Source of the DNA: JBMDXB01 sp048594975
GTDB lineage: Bacteria; Acidobacteriota; Vicinamibacteria; Vicinamibacterales; 2-12-FULL-66-21
Direction of reading: 5' to 3'
Assembly (NCBI GenBank): GCA_048594975.1
Contig: JBMDXQ010000067.1
Span: 124,001-188,000, forward strand
Length of the DNA: 64,000 bases
Part shown: positions 52,223-61,576 of the stretch, in pieces
How the letters are laid out: each line of letters begins with the position of its first letter
Numbering within the stretch: the first letter of the stretch is position 1
Program-made: the position numbers and the translations under genes
The notes under the pieces: generated by a model
Databases searched by the model: none
What the model was told of the DNA's origin: nothing
What the model saw: only the letters and a program-made list of their open reading frames with translations

Positions 52223-53461
52223 ATGAGCAGCCGGTACCTGTTAGCCTCCGCGATCGCCCTGGCCGTCGTGGTCATCGCCGGATCCGCGCGGGGACCAGTG
52301 CTCACCGGCCAGCCGTCTGCGCCGGCACCCGCCTTCGAGGTCGATCCGTTCTGGCCGAAGCCGCTGCCGAACGCCTGGATACTCGGGTCGGTCACGGGCG
52401 TACGCGTGGACGCGACGGATCGCGTGTGGCTGGTCCACCGTGGCGCCGACTCCCTCAACCCGCGCCAGGAGATGGGACTCGCGACCAGTCCGCCCGGTGC
52501 GGAGTTCTGCTGTCGACCCGCGCCGTTCGTGCTCGAGTTCGATTCCGCGGGTAACCTCGCCGGCCATTGGGGCGGGCCGGGTCAAGGCTACGACTGGCCG
52601 CGATCGCCGGGCGGCATGGCCGTCGACGCCGCCCGTAACGTATGGATTGCGGCTGCCGGCGTTTCCGACGCTCCGGGTGGCGGCAGCGGCCGTGGCGGCG
52701 GAGGATCGGGACGGAGCGGCGGGACTCCACAGGCGCAGCAGCCGGGCCGCCCGCAGGACGCGCACGTCCTGAAGTATTCCCCTGCCGGCGAGTTCCTCCT
52801 GCAGATTGGGAAGCCGGGCGTCATCGAGGGGAGCGAGAGTCGGACGACGCTCAACCGCCCGAGCGCGCTCGACGTCGACAGCGCCGCCGGCGAGGTCTAT
52901 GTCGCCGACGCGGGCAATCGCCGCGTGGCCGTGTTCGATGCCTCCACCGGCGCGTATCGCCGTCACTGGGGCGCCTACGGCGAGAAGCCTGGCGAGGCCA
53001 GCACCGCGCCGTACGATCCGAAGGCCGAAGCCGAACGACAGTTCCGCACGTTGACCTGTGTGAAGCTCGCCAGGGACGGGCTGCTGTACGTCTGCGATCG
53101 GCAGAACGACCGCATCCAGGTCTTCCGGAAGGACGGGACGTTCGTCAAGGAGGCGTTCGTCTCGAAGACGACGACCGGCGACGGCTCGGTGTGGGACGTC
53201 GCGTTCTCGAACGATCCGGAGCAGCGGTTCCTCTACGTCGCCGACGGCCAGGACCAGAAGGTGTTCGTGCTCGAGCGCGAGACGCTCGCGGTGGTCGGGA
53301 ACTTCGGGCGCGGCGGCCGCTATCCCGGTTCCTTCTTCGGCGTCGGGAGCATCGCGACCGACTCGAAGGGGAACGTCTACACCGGCGAGACGTATGAGGG
53401 AAAGCGCCTGCAGCGGTTCCTGATGAGCGCGGCCGGCGCACCCCGGGGAGGAAGCCGATGA
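52223..53461 (+). CDS. Exported NHL-repeat protein, first of a tandem pair
   Basis: A 412-residue protein with a signal (about residues 5-27), then FEVDPFWPKPLPNAWILG, a FCC motif near residue 95, and NHL propeller blades (VYVADAGNRRVAVFDASTG, LLYVCDRQNDRIQVFRKDG, SIATDSKGNVYTGETYEGKR). A glycine-rich insert (about 150-172) interrupts it. Relatives include lyase-like and cell-surface beta-propellers; function unknown. The last four bases overlap the next gene (ATGA). Confidence 0.8.
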   Translation: MSSRYLLASAIALAVVVIAGSARGPVLTGQPSAPAPAFEVDPFWPKPLPNAWILGSVTGVRVDATDRVWLVHRGADSLNPRQEMGLATSPPGAEFCCRPAPFVLEFDSAGNLAGHWGGPGQGYDWPRSPGGMAVDAARNVWIAAAGVSDAPGGGSGRGGGGSGRSGGTPQAQQPGRPQDAHVLKYSPAGEFLLQIGKPGVIEGSESRTTLNRPSALDVDSAAGEVYVADAGNRRVAVFDASTGAYRRHWGAYGEKPGEASTAPYDPKAEAERQFRTLTCVKLARDGLLYVCDRQNDRIQVFRKDGTFVKEAFVSKTTTGDGSVWDVAFSNDPEQRFLYVADGQDQKVFVLERETLAVVGNFGRGGRYPGSFFGVGSIATDSKGNVYTGETYEGKRLQRFLMSAAGAPRGGSR

Positions 53462-54630
53462 CGCGGCGGGCACGGCTGGCAGGAGCGGGGCTGGCCGCGC
53501 TGCTGATCGCGGGGGCCGGCGAGCGGTTCTTCGCTCGCCAGGCTGCCCCCCGGCAGGGCGTGCAGGCCCCGCGGTTCGAAGTGGATCCTTTCTGGCCGAA
53601 GGTGCTGCCGAACAACTGGGTCCTCGGCCGCGCGATCGGTGTCGGCATCGACTCGCGGGACCACGTCTGGATCGTGCACCGGCCCGACACGCTGCTGCCC
53701 ACCGAGAACGCGGCGGACCACGAACCGCCGAGCGGCGGCTGCTGTTCGGCGGCGCCGCCGGTGCTCGAATTCGATCCCGCGGGCAACCTCGTGGGGCACT
53801 GGGGCGGCCCGGGCGAAGGCTACGAATGGCCGCTGTCCAACCACGGCATCTTCATCGATCACAAGGACAACGTGTGGATCGGCGGCAACGACGGGAAAGA
53901 CGCGCACATCCTCAAGTTCACCAGGCAGGGCAAATTCATCGCGCAGTTCGGGCGGCAGGCGCAGGGCAAGGGCAACCACGACACGGTGAACTTCGGCGCC
54001 GTTGCCAAGATCTACGTCGATCCGAAGACCAACGAGGCCTACATCGCCGACGGCTACCGCAATCGCCGGGTGGCGGTCATCGACGCCGACACGGGAGCGT
54101 TCAAGCGCTACTGGGGCGCGTACGGCAACAAGCCCGATGATGCCAACATCGGACCCTACGATCCGAACGCGCCGCCGGCGCAGCAGTTCCGGACGCCGGT
54201 GCACTGCGCGGAGCTCTCTCACGACGGGTTCGTCTACGTCTGCGATCGGCCGAACGATCGCGTCCAGGTGTTCAAGGCCGACGGCACCTTCGTGCGTGAG
54301 ATCTTCGTCGCCCCCAAAACGCTCGGCGATGGCTCGACGTGGGACATCGCCTTCTCGCGCGACCCGCAGCAGACCTACCTCTATCTCGCCGACGGCAAGA
54401 ACGAGCGCATCTACGTGATCCGCCGGGAGACGCTCGAGATCCTGACGATGTTCGGGGACGGGGGCCGGCAGCCCGGGCAGTTCTACGGCGTGCACAGCAT
54501 CGCGACCGACTCGAAGGGGAACATCTTCACGACCGAGACGTACGAAGGGCGCCGCCTGCAGAAGTTCGTCTACAAGGACATCGGCCCCGTCACCCGCAGG
54601 GACCAGGGCACGGCGTGGCCGTCGAGATGA
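53458..54630 (+). CDS. Exported NHL-repeat protein, second of a tandem pair
   Basis: A 390-residue paralogue of the preceding gene. It shares FEVDPFWPKVLPNNWVLG, the CC pair (GGCCSAAPPVLEFDPAGNL) and blades such as AYIADGYRNRRVAVIDAD and FVYVCDRPNDRVQVFKADG. It lacks the Gly-rich insert of the first copy. The signal is at about residues 8-25. The ATG overlaps the upstream stop by 4 nt. The two probably form a recent duplication. Confidence 0.8.
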   Translation: MTRRARLAGAGLAALLIAGAGERFFARQAAPRQGVQAPRFEVDPFWPKVLPNNWVLGRAIGVGIDSRDHVWIVHRPDTLLPTENAADHEPPSGGCCSAAPPVLEFDPAGNLVGHWGGPGEGYEWPLSNHGIFIDHKDNVWIGGNDGKDAHILKFTRQGKFIAQFGRQAQGKGNHDTVNFGAVAKIYVDPKTNEAYIADGYRNRRVAVIDADTGAFKRYWGAYGNKPDDANIGPYDPNAPPAQQFRTPVHCAELSHDGFVYVCDRPNDRVQVFKADGTFVREIFVAPKTLGDGSTWDIAFSRDPQQTYLYLADGKNERIYVIRRETLEILTMFGDGGRQPGQFYGVHSIATDSKGNIFTTETYEGRRLQKFVYKDIGPVTRRDQGTAWPSR

Positions 54631-54738
54631 CGGTGACGCGGCGGCCGGCGGCCTGACTCCAGACTGGCCCGCCGCGCAGTCACCGGCGCGTTCTCTCGTG
54701 TACGTCCCCGAGACCGTGCGCAGCGACCGGAGGCGGAA

Positions 54739-55116
54739 TCAGCGGCCGTCGAGATCGATCGCGACGCTGTGGCGAGCCTCGTAGACCTGGACCTCGACGC
54801 CGCCGGGCAGCACCGTCATCACGCTGATTCCCCAGCCTTCGTCCTCGGGCTCCCCCTTGACTTCGATCCCCTTCGCGCGCAGCTCGCGGACGGTCGCGTG
54901 AATGTCGTCGCACATCAGGGTGAACTGATGGCGCACGCCGGAGGCGTAGGTGGGGCCCTCGGCGGGGTGGACGCCGAGTTCGGCCGGCGGCAGGCGAAAA
55001 ATCAGCCACCCCTCCCCCGCATCGACGTGCGTCCAGCCGAAGACATCACGCAGTGTGGCCCGCAGCGCCTCGGGCTCTGTTGTGTATAGCAAAACGTGCG
55101 CTCCGACGATCCCCAT
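54739..55116 (-). CDS. VOC (glyoxalase/bleomycin-resistance) family protein
   Basis: A 125-residue protein with two beta-alpha-beta-beta-beta modules: HVLLYTTEPEALRATLRDVFG, GWLIFRLPPAELGVHP, HQFTLMCDDIHATVRELRAKG and a final GGVEVQVYEARH. Members are metal-dependent lyases or dioxygenases, or antibiotic-binding proteins. The ATG at 55116 is preceded by a G-rich Shine-Dalgarno-like stretch on the minus strand, about 4 nt away. Confidence 0.82.
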   Translation of the reverse strand: MGIVGAHVLLYTTEPEALRATLRDVFGWTHVDAGEGWLIFRLPPAELGVHPAEGPTYASGVRHQFTLMCDDIHATVRELRAKGIEVKGEPEDEGWGISVMTVLPGGVEVQVYEARHSVAIDLDGR

Positions 55117-55195
55117 GCGTCCCCCCAAACGTGACGTCCCTCTCAGATTATGCGCACAGACAGGCCCATCCGGTTGTAACATCGCCGCCACACCT

Positions 55196-56959
55196 ATGAC
55201 GACTCTCGACTGGACGATCATTGCGGCGTACTTTGCCCTTCTGCTTGGGATTACTACCTGGTCCATCCGGCGGAGCCGCGACACCGCGGCCGACTACTTC
55301 CTCGCCGGGCGAGGTCTCGGATGGATGATCGTCGGCGCGTCGATTTTCGCGTCGAACATCGGCTCCGAGCACCTCGTCGGCCTCGCCGGCGCCGGCGCGA
55401 CGAGCGGCGTGGCGCTGGCCCATTACGAGCTGCACGCCTGGTGCCTGCTCGTGCTGGGTTGGGTGATGGTGCCCTTCTACATGCGCTCGCGCATCTACAC
55501 GATGCCGGAGTTCCTGGAGCGGCGGTTCTCGGCGTCGGCACGGTGGGTGCTGTCGCTCATCTCGCTCGTCGCCTACGTCCTGACCAAGATCGCCGTCGGC
55601 ATCTTCGCCGGCGGCGTCGTGTTCGCGACGTTGCTGCCCGAGTTGAGCGTCCAGATCGGCGGGACCACCTTCAACGCGTTCTGGGTCGGCTCCGTCCTCG
55701 TCCTGCTGCTGACGGGCGCCTACACGGTGCTCGGTGGCATGCGCGCCGTCGCCTACACCGAGGCCGTGCAGACCGCCGTGCTCGTCCTCGGCTCGCTGTT
55801 GCTGACGGTGTACGGACTGCGGGCGCTGGGAGGCTGGGACGAGCTGCGCGGGGTGCTCGGCCCCGAGATGTTCAACCTCTGGAAGCCGATCATCCCCGAC
55901 GGCGTGCAGGCGACCTGGGCGCCGGTGAAGGGCACGACAGAGATGGCGTGGTACTTCAACCAGAACTATCCGTGGCCGGGCATGCTCCTGTGCGCGCCGA
56001 TCATCGGGCTTTGGTACTGGTGTACCGACCAGTACATCGTGCAGCGTGCGCTCGCAGCGCCCGGCGAGCAGCAGGCGCGCCGCGGCGCCATCTTCGCCTC
56101 GTTCCTGAAGCTGCTGCCGGTGTTCATCTTCATCATTCCCGGCATGATCGCGCTGGCGCTCGCGAAGTCCGGCCGCGCGGCCGGGCTCGAAACCATGGTG
56201 GACGCCAACGGCCAGGTTGTGCCGCTGGCCGCGCAGGCGGCGTTTCCGATGCTGGTGCAGAGCGTCATGCCGGCCGGCCTCCGCGGCGTGGTCGTCGCGG
56301 GCCTGCTGGCGGCGCTCATGAGCTCGCTGGCCGGCGTCTTCAACGCGAGCTCGACGCTGTTCACGATGGACTTCTATCGCAAGCTCCACCCGGGGGCGAC
56401 GGACAAGCAGCTGGTCTGGATCGGCCGCGTCGCCACCACCTTCATGGTACTCGTCGGGTTGGCGTGGATTCCGGTGATCCAGGGCGCGCGCGGCCTCTAT
56501 GACTATCTGCAGGGTGTGCAAGGCTACCTCGCGCCGCCGATCTTCGCGGTGTTCTTCCTCGGCGTGTTCATGAAGCGGCTGAACGCCAAGGGCTGCCTCT
56601 CCGCGCTGATTGTCGGGTTCGCGCTCGGGGCGTTCCGGCTTGCCGTCGATACGCCGGTCAGCCTTCGCCTGGAGGGATACGCCGGCGGTTATCCGGATGG
56701 ATCGCTGCTCTGGATCGTGAACAACATCTACTTCCAGTACTACAGCCTGTTGATCTTCCTCGTGTCCTGCGCGGTGCTGATCGGCGTGAGCTACGCGACC
56801 GAGCCGCCCAACGAGCAGCAACTCACGGGGCTGACCTACGCCACCGTGACCGAGGAACACCGCCGCGAGTCGCGCGCCAGCTGGACCGCGACGGACGTGA
56901 TCGCGTCGGTCGTCGTGATGGCGATGATCCTCGCGGCCTACATCTACTTCAGCGGCTGA
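55196..56959 (+). CDS. Sodium:solute symporter (SGLT-like)
   Basis: A 587-residue protein with about 14 hydrophobic segments. Motifs of the SGLT-type symporters include DTAADYFLAGRGLGWMIVGA, FASNIGSEHLVGLAGAG, WYWCTDQYIVQRALA and LMSSLAGVFNASSTLFTMD. It probably imports a sugar or similar solute with sodium. The ATG at 55196 gives the usual N-terminus. It ends in a GC-rich palindrome just after the stop (56960-56975). Confidence 0.9.
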   Translation: MTTLDWTIIAAYFALLLGITTWSIRRSRDTAADYFLAGRGLGWMIVGASIFASNIGSEHLVGLAGAGATSGVALAHYELHAWCLLVLGWVMVPFYMRSRIYTMPEFLERRFSASARWVLSLISLVAYVLTKIAVGIFAGGVVFATLLPELSVQIGGTTFNAFWVGSVLVLLLTGAYTVLGGMRAVAYTEAVQTAVLVLGSLLLTVYGLRALGGWDELRGVLGPEMFNLWKPIIPDGVQATWAPVKGTTEMAWYFNQNYPWPGMLLCAPIIGLWYWCTDQYIVQRALAAPGEQQARRGAIFASFLKLLPVFIFIIPGMIALALAKSGRAAGLETMVDANGQVVPLAAQAAFPMLVQSVMPAGLRGVVVAGLLAALMSSLAGVFNASSTLFTMDFYRKLHPGATDKQLVWIGRVATTFMVLVGLAWIPVIQGARGLYDYLQGVQGYLAPPIFAVFFLGVFMKRLNAKGCLSALIVGFALGAFRLAVDTPVSLRLEGYAGGYPDGSLLWIVNNIYFQYYSLLIFLVSCAVLIGVSYATEPPNEQQLTGLTYATVTEEHRRESRASWTATDVIASVVVMAMILAAYIYFSG

Positions 56960-57148
56960 CGGCCGCGCGCGGCCGCCGGTCCCGAGGTGTGAACCCCCGG
57001 GACCCGGCTGCCGGCGAGCCGCCCAGGCGGCAAGACCGGCGCACTTCTGGTCCGCGTGCGAGAGTCCCGGCGCGTCGCCGCCCGTCGACGCGCGCGGGGC
57101 GCGCAGGTCCAGGCAGTTCAACCGCCTGCGGCATTGATCCTTTCGCGC

Positions 57149-57769
57149 TCAGTGCACGATCGGCCCCGGATCCACTTGCGCTGGGGGCAGCCGCGCCGTG
57201 CGGAACATCGAGGCCCACACCGCCCGGTCGTCGGCCGTCATCACGCCCAGCTCTTCGAAGATCTCGCGCGCGAATTCGACGTCGCCGAGTCCGCTGGCAG
57301 TGATGAGGCCGCCGTCACGCACTGCTGGCGCATCGACGTACGTCGCCGCCTCCTCGTACCCGGGCACGTGCTCACGCAGATACTGGAGGCCGTTGCTGGT
57401 GTGCAGTCGTCCCTGCAGCAGGCCCATCCGGACGATGGCCATCGTGGCGGCACAGATGGCTGCGATCGGCACGCGGTGGGCGTCCAGCTCGCGCAGGAGC
57501 GCGGCGAGCTCCGGCTCAGCCGGCGCCTCTTCCCAGCGATTGCCGCCGGGCAGGATGAAGAGGGCCACGTCGGACGGGTTGACGTCGCGGACCGTCGTCG
57601 ACGGGAGGATACGGATGCCGCCCATCGAGAAAACGGGATCGGCCGTGAGCCCGACGGTTTCCACGCGATAGCGGCCCTCGCGCCGCAGCTCGGCAACCGC
57701 GTGCGCCGGTTCCCAGTCCGCCAGCCCGTCGAAGACGAGCAGGTAGACCGCTTTGTCAGGAGGGTTCAT
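57149..57769 (-). CDS. DJ-1/PfpI family protein
   Basis: A 206-residue protein with the class I glutamine amidotransferase-like fold: VYLLVFDGLADWEPAHAV, VALFILPGG, and the nucleophile elbow AAICAATMAI with its Cys. A conserved GLITASGLGDVEFAREI segment follows. Members are stress chaperones, glyoxalases or deglycases. The ATG at 57769 gives the standard start; the frame is open further upstream. Confidence 0.85.
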   Translation of the reverse strand: MNPPDKAVYLLVFDGLADWEPAHAVAELRREGRYRVETVGLTADPVFSMGGIRILPSTTVRDVNPSDVALFILPGGNRWEEAPAEPELAALLRELDAHRVPIAAICAATMAIVRMGLLQGRLHTSNGLQYLREHVPGYEEAATYVDAPAVRDGGLITASGLGDVEFAREIFEELGVMTADDRAVWASMFRTARLPPAQVDPGPIVH

Positions 57770-57916
57770 CGAAAAACTCCCACGTGGCCTGGAGAGAGCC
57801 ACCAATACAGGCGAGGGACACAGCACTCAGCGCGGCGCCCGACCCGGGCGCCGACGGAAGGGCCAGACGATGCGGCCGTGACCCCGGGCCCCGACGCCGG
57901 CTGGCCGCGGCCGGCG

Positions 57917-59101
57917 TCAGGCCGCTGCTGCCGTTTGACCGAGCACCTCGCCGAACACCGCGACCGCCTTCTTCATCTCGTCCATCGTCCCGAACGCGAT
58001 GCGGCAGTGCGTCTTCTCGAACGGCGGAAAGTCGCGCGCGACGAGCACGCCCTTGGCGCGGCACGCGTCGCGGAACTCGCGCGCGGGGCGGCCGATGTTG
58101 ACGAACATGAAGTTGGCCTGGGAGGCGGCCGGCTTCATCCCGCGCTTGGCGAACCACGTCATCGTGAAGTCCCGGACCGCGGCGTTGCGCGCGCGCTCCG
58201 CGGTGATGAACGACGCGTCCTGCGCGACGGCGGCGATGCCGGCGTGGATGGCGAGGACGTTGAGGGAACTCGTGCCGCTCCCCGCATCCCATTGCGCCAT
58301 CTTGCGGATCGTGTCGGCGTGCCCGATGGCGTAGCCGAGCCGCAGGCCCGCCATGCCGTACGCCTTGGAAAAGGTGCGCGCCACGACCACTCGCGGGTTC
58401 TGAACGGCGAGCGGCACGAACGTCTCGTGATCGCGATCGGTGACGTACTCGAAGTACGCCTCGTCGACGAGGAGGGTGGTGTCGGGCGACAGGCTGTTCA
58501 CCTTCGCCAGGAAGTCTCGTGTCGCACTGGCACCCACGTAGGTGGATGCCGGGTTGCTGGGATTGCAGTAGAAAACGAGGCCGGCGCCCCTGGCGGCCGC
58601 GGCGAACTCGTCCAGGTCGGGGCGGAACTGCGCGTCGAGCGATACGCCGACGATCGGGTGCCCCATCAGGTTCGCGTAGTCGGCACACTCCTCGTAGGTG
58701 GGAATGGTCGCGACCAGCGGCCGGTCCTTCGCCGTGAAGGCGTGCGTGGCGGTGCGCAGGATCTGCGTCGAACCGCAGCCGAGCACGATGTTCTCCGGCT
58801 TGACGGCGTGCTGCTTGGCGAGCGCGTCGATCAGATCGCGCGCGCTTCCCGAGTAGCGGCCGGGCCGGCTGCCGTCGGCGCCGAACGCGGCGCGGATGGC
58901 GTCGAGCACTGTCGTGCCCGGACCCATCGGGTTCTCGTTACTGCTGATGACGATGCTGCCCGGCTCCACCGCGTGGAGCGGTGTCTCGAACGCCGACCAG
59001 ACCGCGTTCTCGCGGCCGCGCGCGCCGATGAAGGAGGTGGTCAGCGCGCCTGCCGCGCCGATGCCGACGGTGCGAACGAAGTTGCGTCGTGTCAGCGCCA
59101 T
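57917..59101 (-). CDS. Tat-exported HisC-like aminotransferase, second of a tandem pair
   Basis: A 394-residue fold-type I PLP enzyme with a Tat signal (TRRNFVRTVGIGAAGALTT). The body has SSNENPMGPG, VFYCNPSNPAST, VDEAYFEYV, and the PLP lysine in RTFSKAYGMAGLRLGY. This is the histidinol-phosphate aminotransferase group. Export of a PLP enzyme is unusual. Its gene follows the first copy after only 9 nt. The substrate is unlikely to be histidinol-phosphate if it is periplasmic. Confidence 0.85.
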   Translation of the reverse strand: MALTRRNFVRTVGIGAAGALTTSFIGARGRENAVWSAFETPLHAVEPGSIVISSNENPMGPGTTVLDAIRAAFGADGSRPGRYSGSARDLIDALAKQHAVKPENIVLGCGSTQILRTATHAFTAKDRPLVATIPTYEECADYANLMGHPIVGVSLDAQFRPDLDEFAAAARGAGLVFYCNPSNPASTYVGASATRDFLAKVNSLSPDTTLLVDEAYFEYVTDRDHETFVPLAVQNPRVVVARTFSKAYGMAGLRLGYAIGHADTIRKMAQWDAGSGTSSLNVLAIHAGIAAVAQDASFITAERARNAAVRDFTMTWFAKRGMKPAASQANFMFVNIGRPAREFRDACRAKGVLVARDFPPFEKTHCRIAFGTMDEMKKAVAVFGEVLGQTAAAA

Positions 59102-59110
59102 GGCTGCCTC

Positions 59111-60304
59111 CTATCGCTCCCTGCCGGCGGTCGTGATTGGCCTGAGCGCGGCGCGAAACACCTCGGCCGCCTTCCGCATCTCGTCCATGGTGCCGATCGA
59201 GATACGCGCGTGCGTGGACTCGAAGGGCGGGAAGTCGCGGCCGACCATGACGCCCTCCTTGGCGCATGCTTCGCGGAAGGTGCTCGCGGGGCGTCCAATG
59301 TTCACGAACAGGAAGTTGCCCTGCGAGTCGGCGCTGCGGAAACCGAGCTCATCAAGGACCTTGACGGTGTAGATGCGGACCTCGGTGTTGCGCTTCCGCT
59401 CCGCCTCGATGTGTTCCGGGTAGCGGAGCGCCGCGAGCGCCGCCGTAACACCGAAGACGCTCACGTTGTACGGCATCTTGAAGCGCGCGACCTGTTTAAT
59501 CGTCTCAGGCCGGCCGATCGCCCAGCCGATGCGCATGCCCGCCATCCCGTAGGCCTTCGAGAAGGTGCGGACCACCAGTACGTTGGGCGTGTCGAGGGCG
59601 AGCGGAATCGCCGACTGGTACGACGGGTCGGTGACGTAGTCGTGATACGCCTCGTCAATGAGGATCGCCGCGTCCGGCGCCGCCTTTCTCACGCGTTCCA
59701 CGAAGTCGGCGACCGCCTGCGCGCCATGCACCGTGGCGGTGGGATTGTTCGGGTTGTTGAAGAAGACGAGGCCGGCGCCAGGCGCCGCCGCGATCATGCC
59801 TTCGAGGTCGAGCTTGAAGGCCGAATCGACCTTCACTTCTTTGATCGGATGTCCGAGCCGTTTCGCCGCCGCCGTCGGGTTCTCGAAGGTGGGGGAGGCG
59901 GTGACGAGCGGTTTCGCCGGAGACGTGAAGGCGCGCACCGCGCTCTTGAGGATCTCCTGGGAGCCGGCCCCGAGCGTGATCTGATCCGGCTTGACCCGGT
60001 GCGCGGCGGCGAGCTCCTCGACGAGGTTGCGGTCGGCCGGCGTGCTATTGAACGGGTAGCGGCCCGCCTCGGGGAACTTGCCGACGATGGCGTCGAGCAC
60101 CTTGCGTCCCGGCCCGAGCGGGTTCTCGTTGCTGCTGATGCGGATCTCGTTGACGCCTGGCGGCAGCGGCGGGCGGGGGTTGCGACCCTGCTGCAGCTCG
60201 GCGACGTAGGCCTCGTGGCCGCGGGCCGCGAAGAGCGCGGCCGCCCCGGGCGCCGCTCGTCCGCCGGCCAGGACGTCGAAGAAATCGCGACGCGTTCGGA
60301 GCAT
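59111..60304 (-). CDS. HisC-like aminotransferase with probable Tat signal, first of a tandem pair
   Basis: A 397-residue paralogue of the preceding aminotransferase: SSNENPLGPGRKVLDAI, VFFNNPNNPTATV, IDEAYHDYV and RTFSKAYGMAGMRIGW. The N-terminus MLRTRRDFFDVLAGGRAAPG has a twin Arg, but its hydrophobic part is weak. GAAGGAGGT lies 3-4 nt before the ATG at 60304, so the start is secure although the frame is open 75 nt further upstream. Confidence 0.85.
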   Translation of the reverse strand: MLRTRRDFFDVLAGGRAAPGAAALFAARGHEAYVAELQQGRNPRPPLPPGVNEIRISSNENPLGPGRKVLDAIVGKFPEAGRYPFNSTPADRNLVEELAAAHRVKPDQITLGAGSQEILKSAVRAFTSPAKPLVTASPTFENPTAAAKRLGHPIKEVKVDSAFKLDLEGMIAAAPGAGLVFFNNPNNPTATVHGAQAVADFVERVRKAAPDAAILIDEAYHDYVTDPSYQSAIPLALDTPNVLVVRTFSKAYGMAGMRIGWAIGRPETIKQVARFKMPYNVSVFGVTAALAALRYPEHIEAERKRNTEVRIYTVKVLDELGFRSADSQGNFLFVNIGRPASTFREACAKEGVMVGRDFPPFESTHARISIGTMDEMRKAAEVFRAALRPITTAGRER

Positions 60305-60559
60305 GCAACCTCCTTCACGGGGTCGAGCACCCCGCTCCGCTTCACGCAGGAGAGACGGCGCGGATTGTAAGCCCCTCATGGATGAGGGTCAAATGCCGGC
60401 AACGCTGAGCCGGGTGGCGGCGATAGTGCCGCGAACGTCCCACGGTCGCACGTGCGGCGAGCACGCAGGCGCGAAGCGGCGAGTACGGGACCCTGACTGG
60501 TGGCTGACGTTCTCGTGAGCGGTCCCGCCGTGCTAGATTACGCGCCATTGGAGGAGCCG

Positions 60560-61576
60560 GTGGCAAAGGGACGTCCCATCGGCCGCGCGTTGGCGGGCCT
60601 GGTCTTGGCCCTTGCCGCCGTCGCGGCGCAGCCGAATCCCTACAAGACCATCGAGGGCTGGGCGAAGATGCCGGCGGGGCGCACCTGGGGTTCGACGAGC
60701 GCGGTCGATATCGATCCCGACGGGCGATCCGTCTGGGTCGCCGAGCGGTGCGGCGTGAACGACTGCGTGGACTCTCCCCTCGACCCCGTCCTCAAGTTCG
60801 ACGAGCACGGCACGCTCGTGAAGCGCTTCGGCGCCGGCCTGATCCTCTCGCCGCACGGCATCGCCGTGGACCGCGACGGCAGCGTCTGGGTTACCGACTG
60901 CGCGTGCACCGGCCGCGGGCGTGCTTACGCCGCGGAGAACAAGAAGGGTCACCAGGTCTTCAAGTTCAGCCCGGATGGCAGACTGCTCATGACGCTCGGC
61001 GCCGCCGGCGGCGGATCTGGCCCCGACGGCTTCGTCGCGCCGAACGACGTGGCCGTCGCGCCGGACGGCACCATCTATGTCGCCGAAGGCCACGGGGGCC
61101 CGAGCAACCGGATCGTCGTGTTCGACAGGGCGGGCAAGTACCTGCGCGAGTTCGGCCGGAGCGGCGACGGGCCCGGCGAGTTCGACCAGCCGCACGCGCT
61201 GGCGTTCGACTCGACGGGGCGGCTGTTCGTTGGCGACCGCGGCAACAACCGCATTCAGGTCGTCGACAAGGACGGCGGGTTCCTCGAGCAGTGGACGCAG
61301 TTCAGCCGCCCGAGCGGCATCTACATCGATCGGCAGGACATGATCTACGTCGCCGACTCGGAGTCGGGGTCGGTTGGCAACGGCCGCGCCCGGACGGAAA
61401 AGCGCGGCATCCGCGTCGGCAGCCTGAAAGATGGCCAGGTGATCGCTCTCATCCCCGATCCGAACGAGCACGCGTCCAACACCAGCGCCGCCGAGGGCGT
61501 TGCCGCCGACGCGGGCGGGAACATCTACGGCGCCGAAGTCGGCCCGCGCGCGCTCAAGAAGTACGTGAAGCAATGA
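60560..61576 (+). CDS. Exported NHL-repeat protein, peptidyl-hydroxyglycine lyase-like
   Basis: A 338-residue exported propeller protein. GGAGGAG precedes the GTG at 60560 and the signal is VAKGRPIGRALAGLVLALAA. Blades include VAVAPDGTIYVAEGH, LREFGRSGDGPGEFDQPHAL and VYV-type repeats with GDRGNNRIQVVDKDG, as in NHL proteins and peptidylglycine alpha-amidating lyase. A Cys-rich loop (ERCGVNDC, DCACTGRG) sits in the first third. It is the first gene of an operon with a cytochrome c and a PQQ dehydrogenase; their stops and starts overlap or nearly touch. Confidence 0.8.
   Translation: MAKGRPIGRALAGLVLALAAVAAQPNPYKTIEGWAKMPAGRTWGSTSAVDIDPDGRSVWVAERCGVNDCVDSPLDPVLKFDEHGTLVKRFGAGLILSPHGIAVDRDGSVWVTDCACTGRGRAYAAENKKGHQVFKFSPDGRLLMTLGAAGGGSGPDGFVAPNDVAVAPDGTIYVAEGHGGPSNRIVVFDRAGKYLREFGRSGDGPGEFDQPHALAFDSTGRLFVGDRGNNRIQVVDKDGGFLEQWTQFSRPSGIYIDRQDMIYVADSESGSVGNGRARTEKRGIRVGSLKDGQVIALIPDPNEHASNTSAAEGVAADAGGNIYGAEVGPRALKKYVKQ

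Noticed and set aside
57056..60370. A plus-strand open frame of about 1100 codons
   Set aside because: It lies opposite the DJ-1 and two aminotransferase genes, all with clear motifs. Its composition (Arg, Ala, Glu, Asp, Val) is that of antisense DNA in GC-rich genomes.
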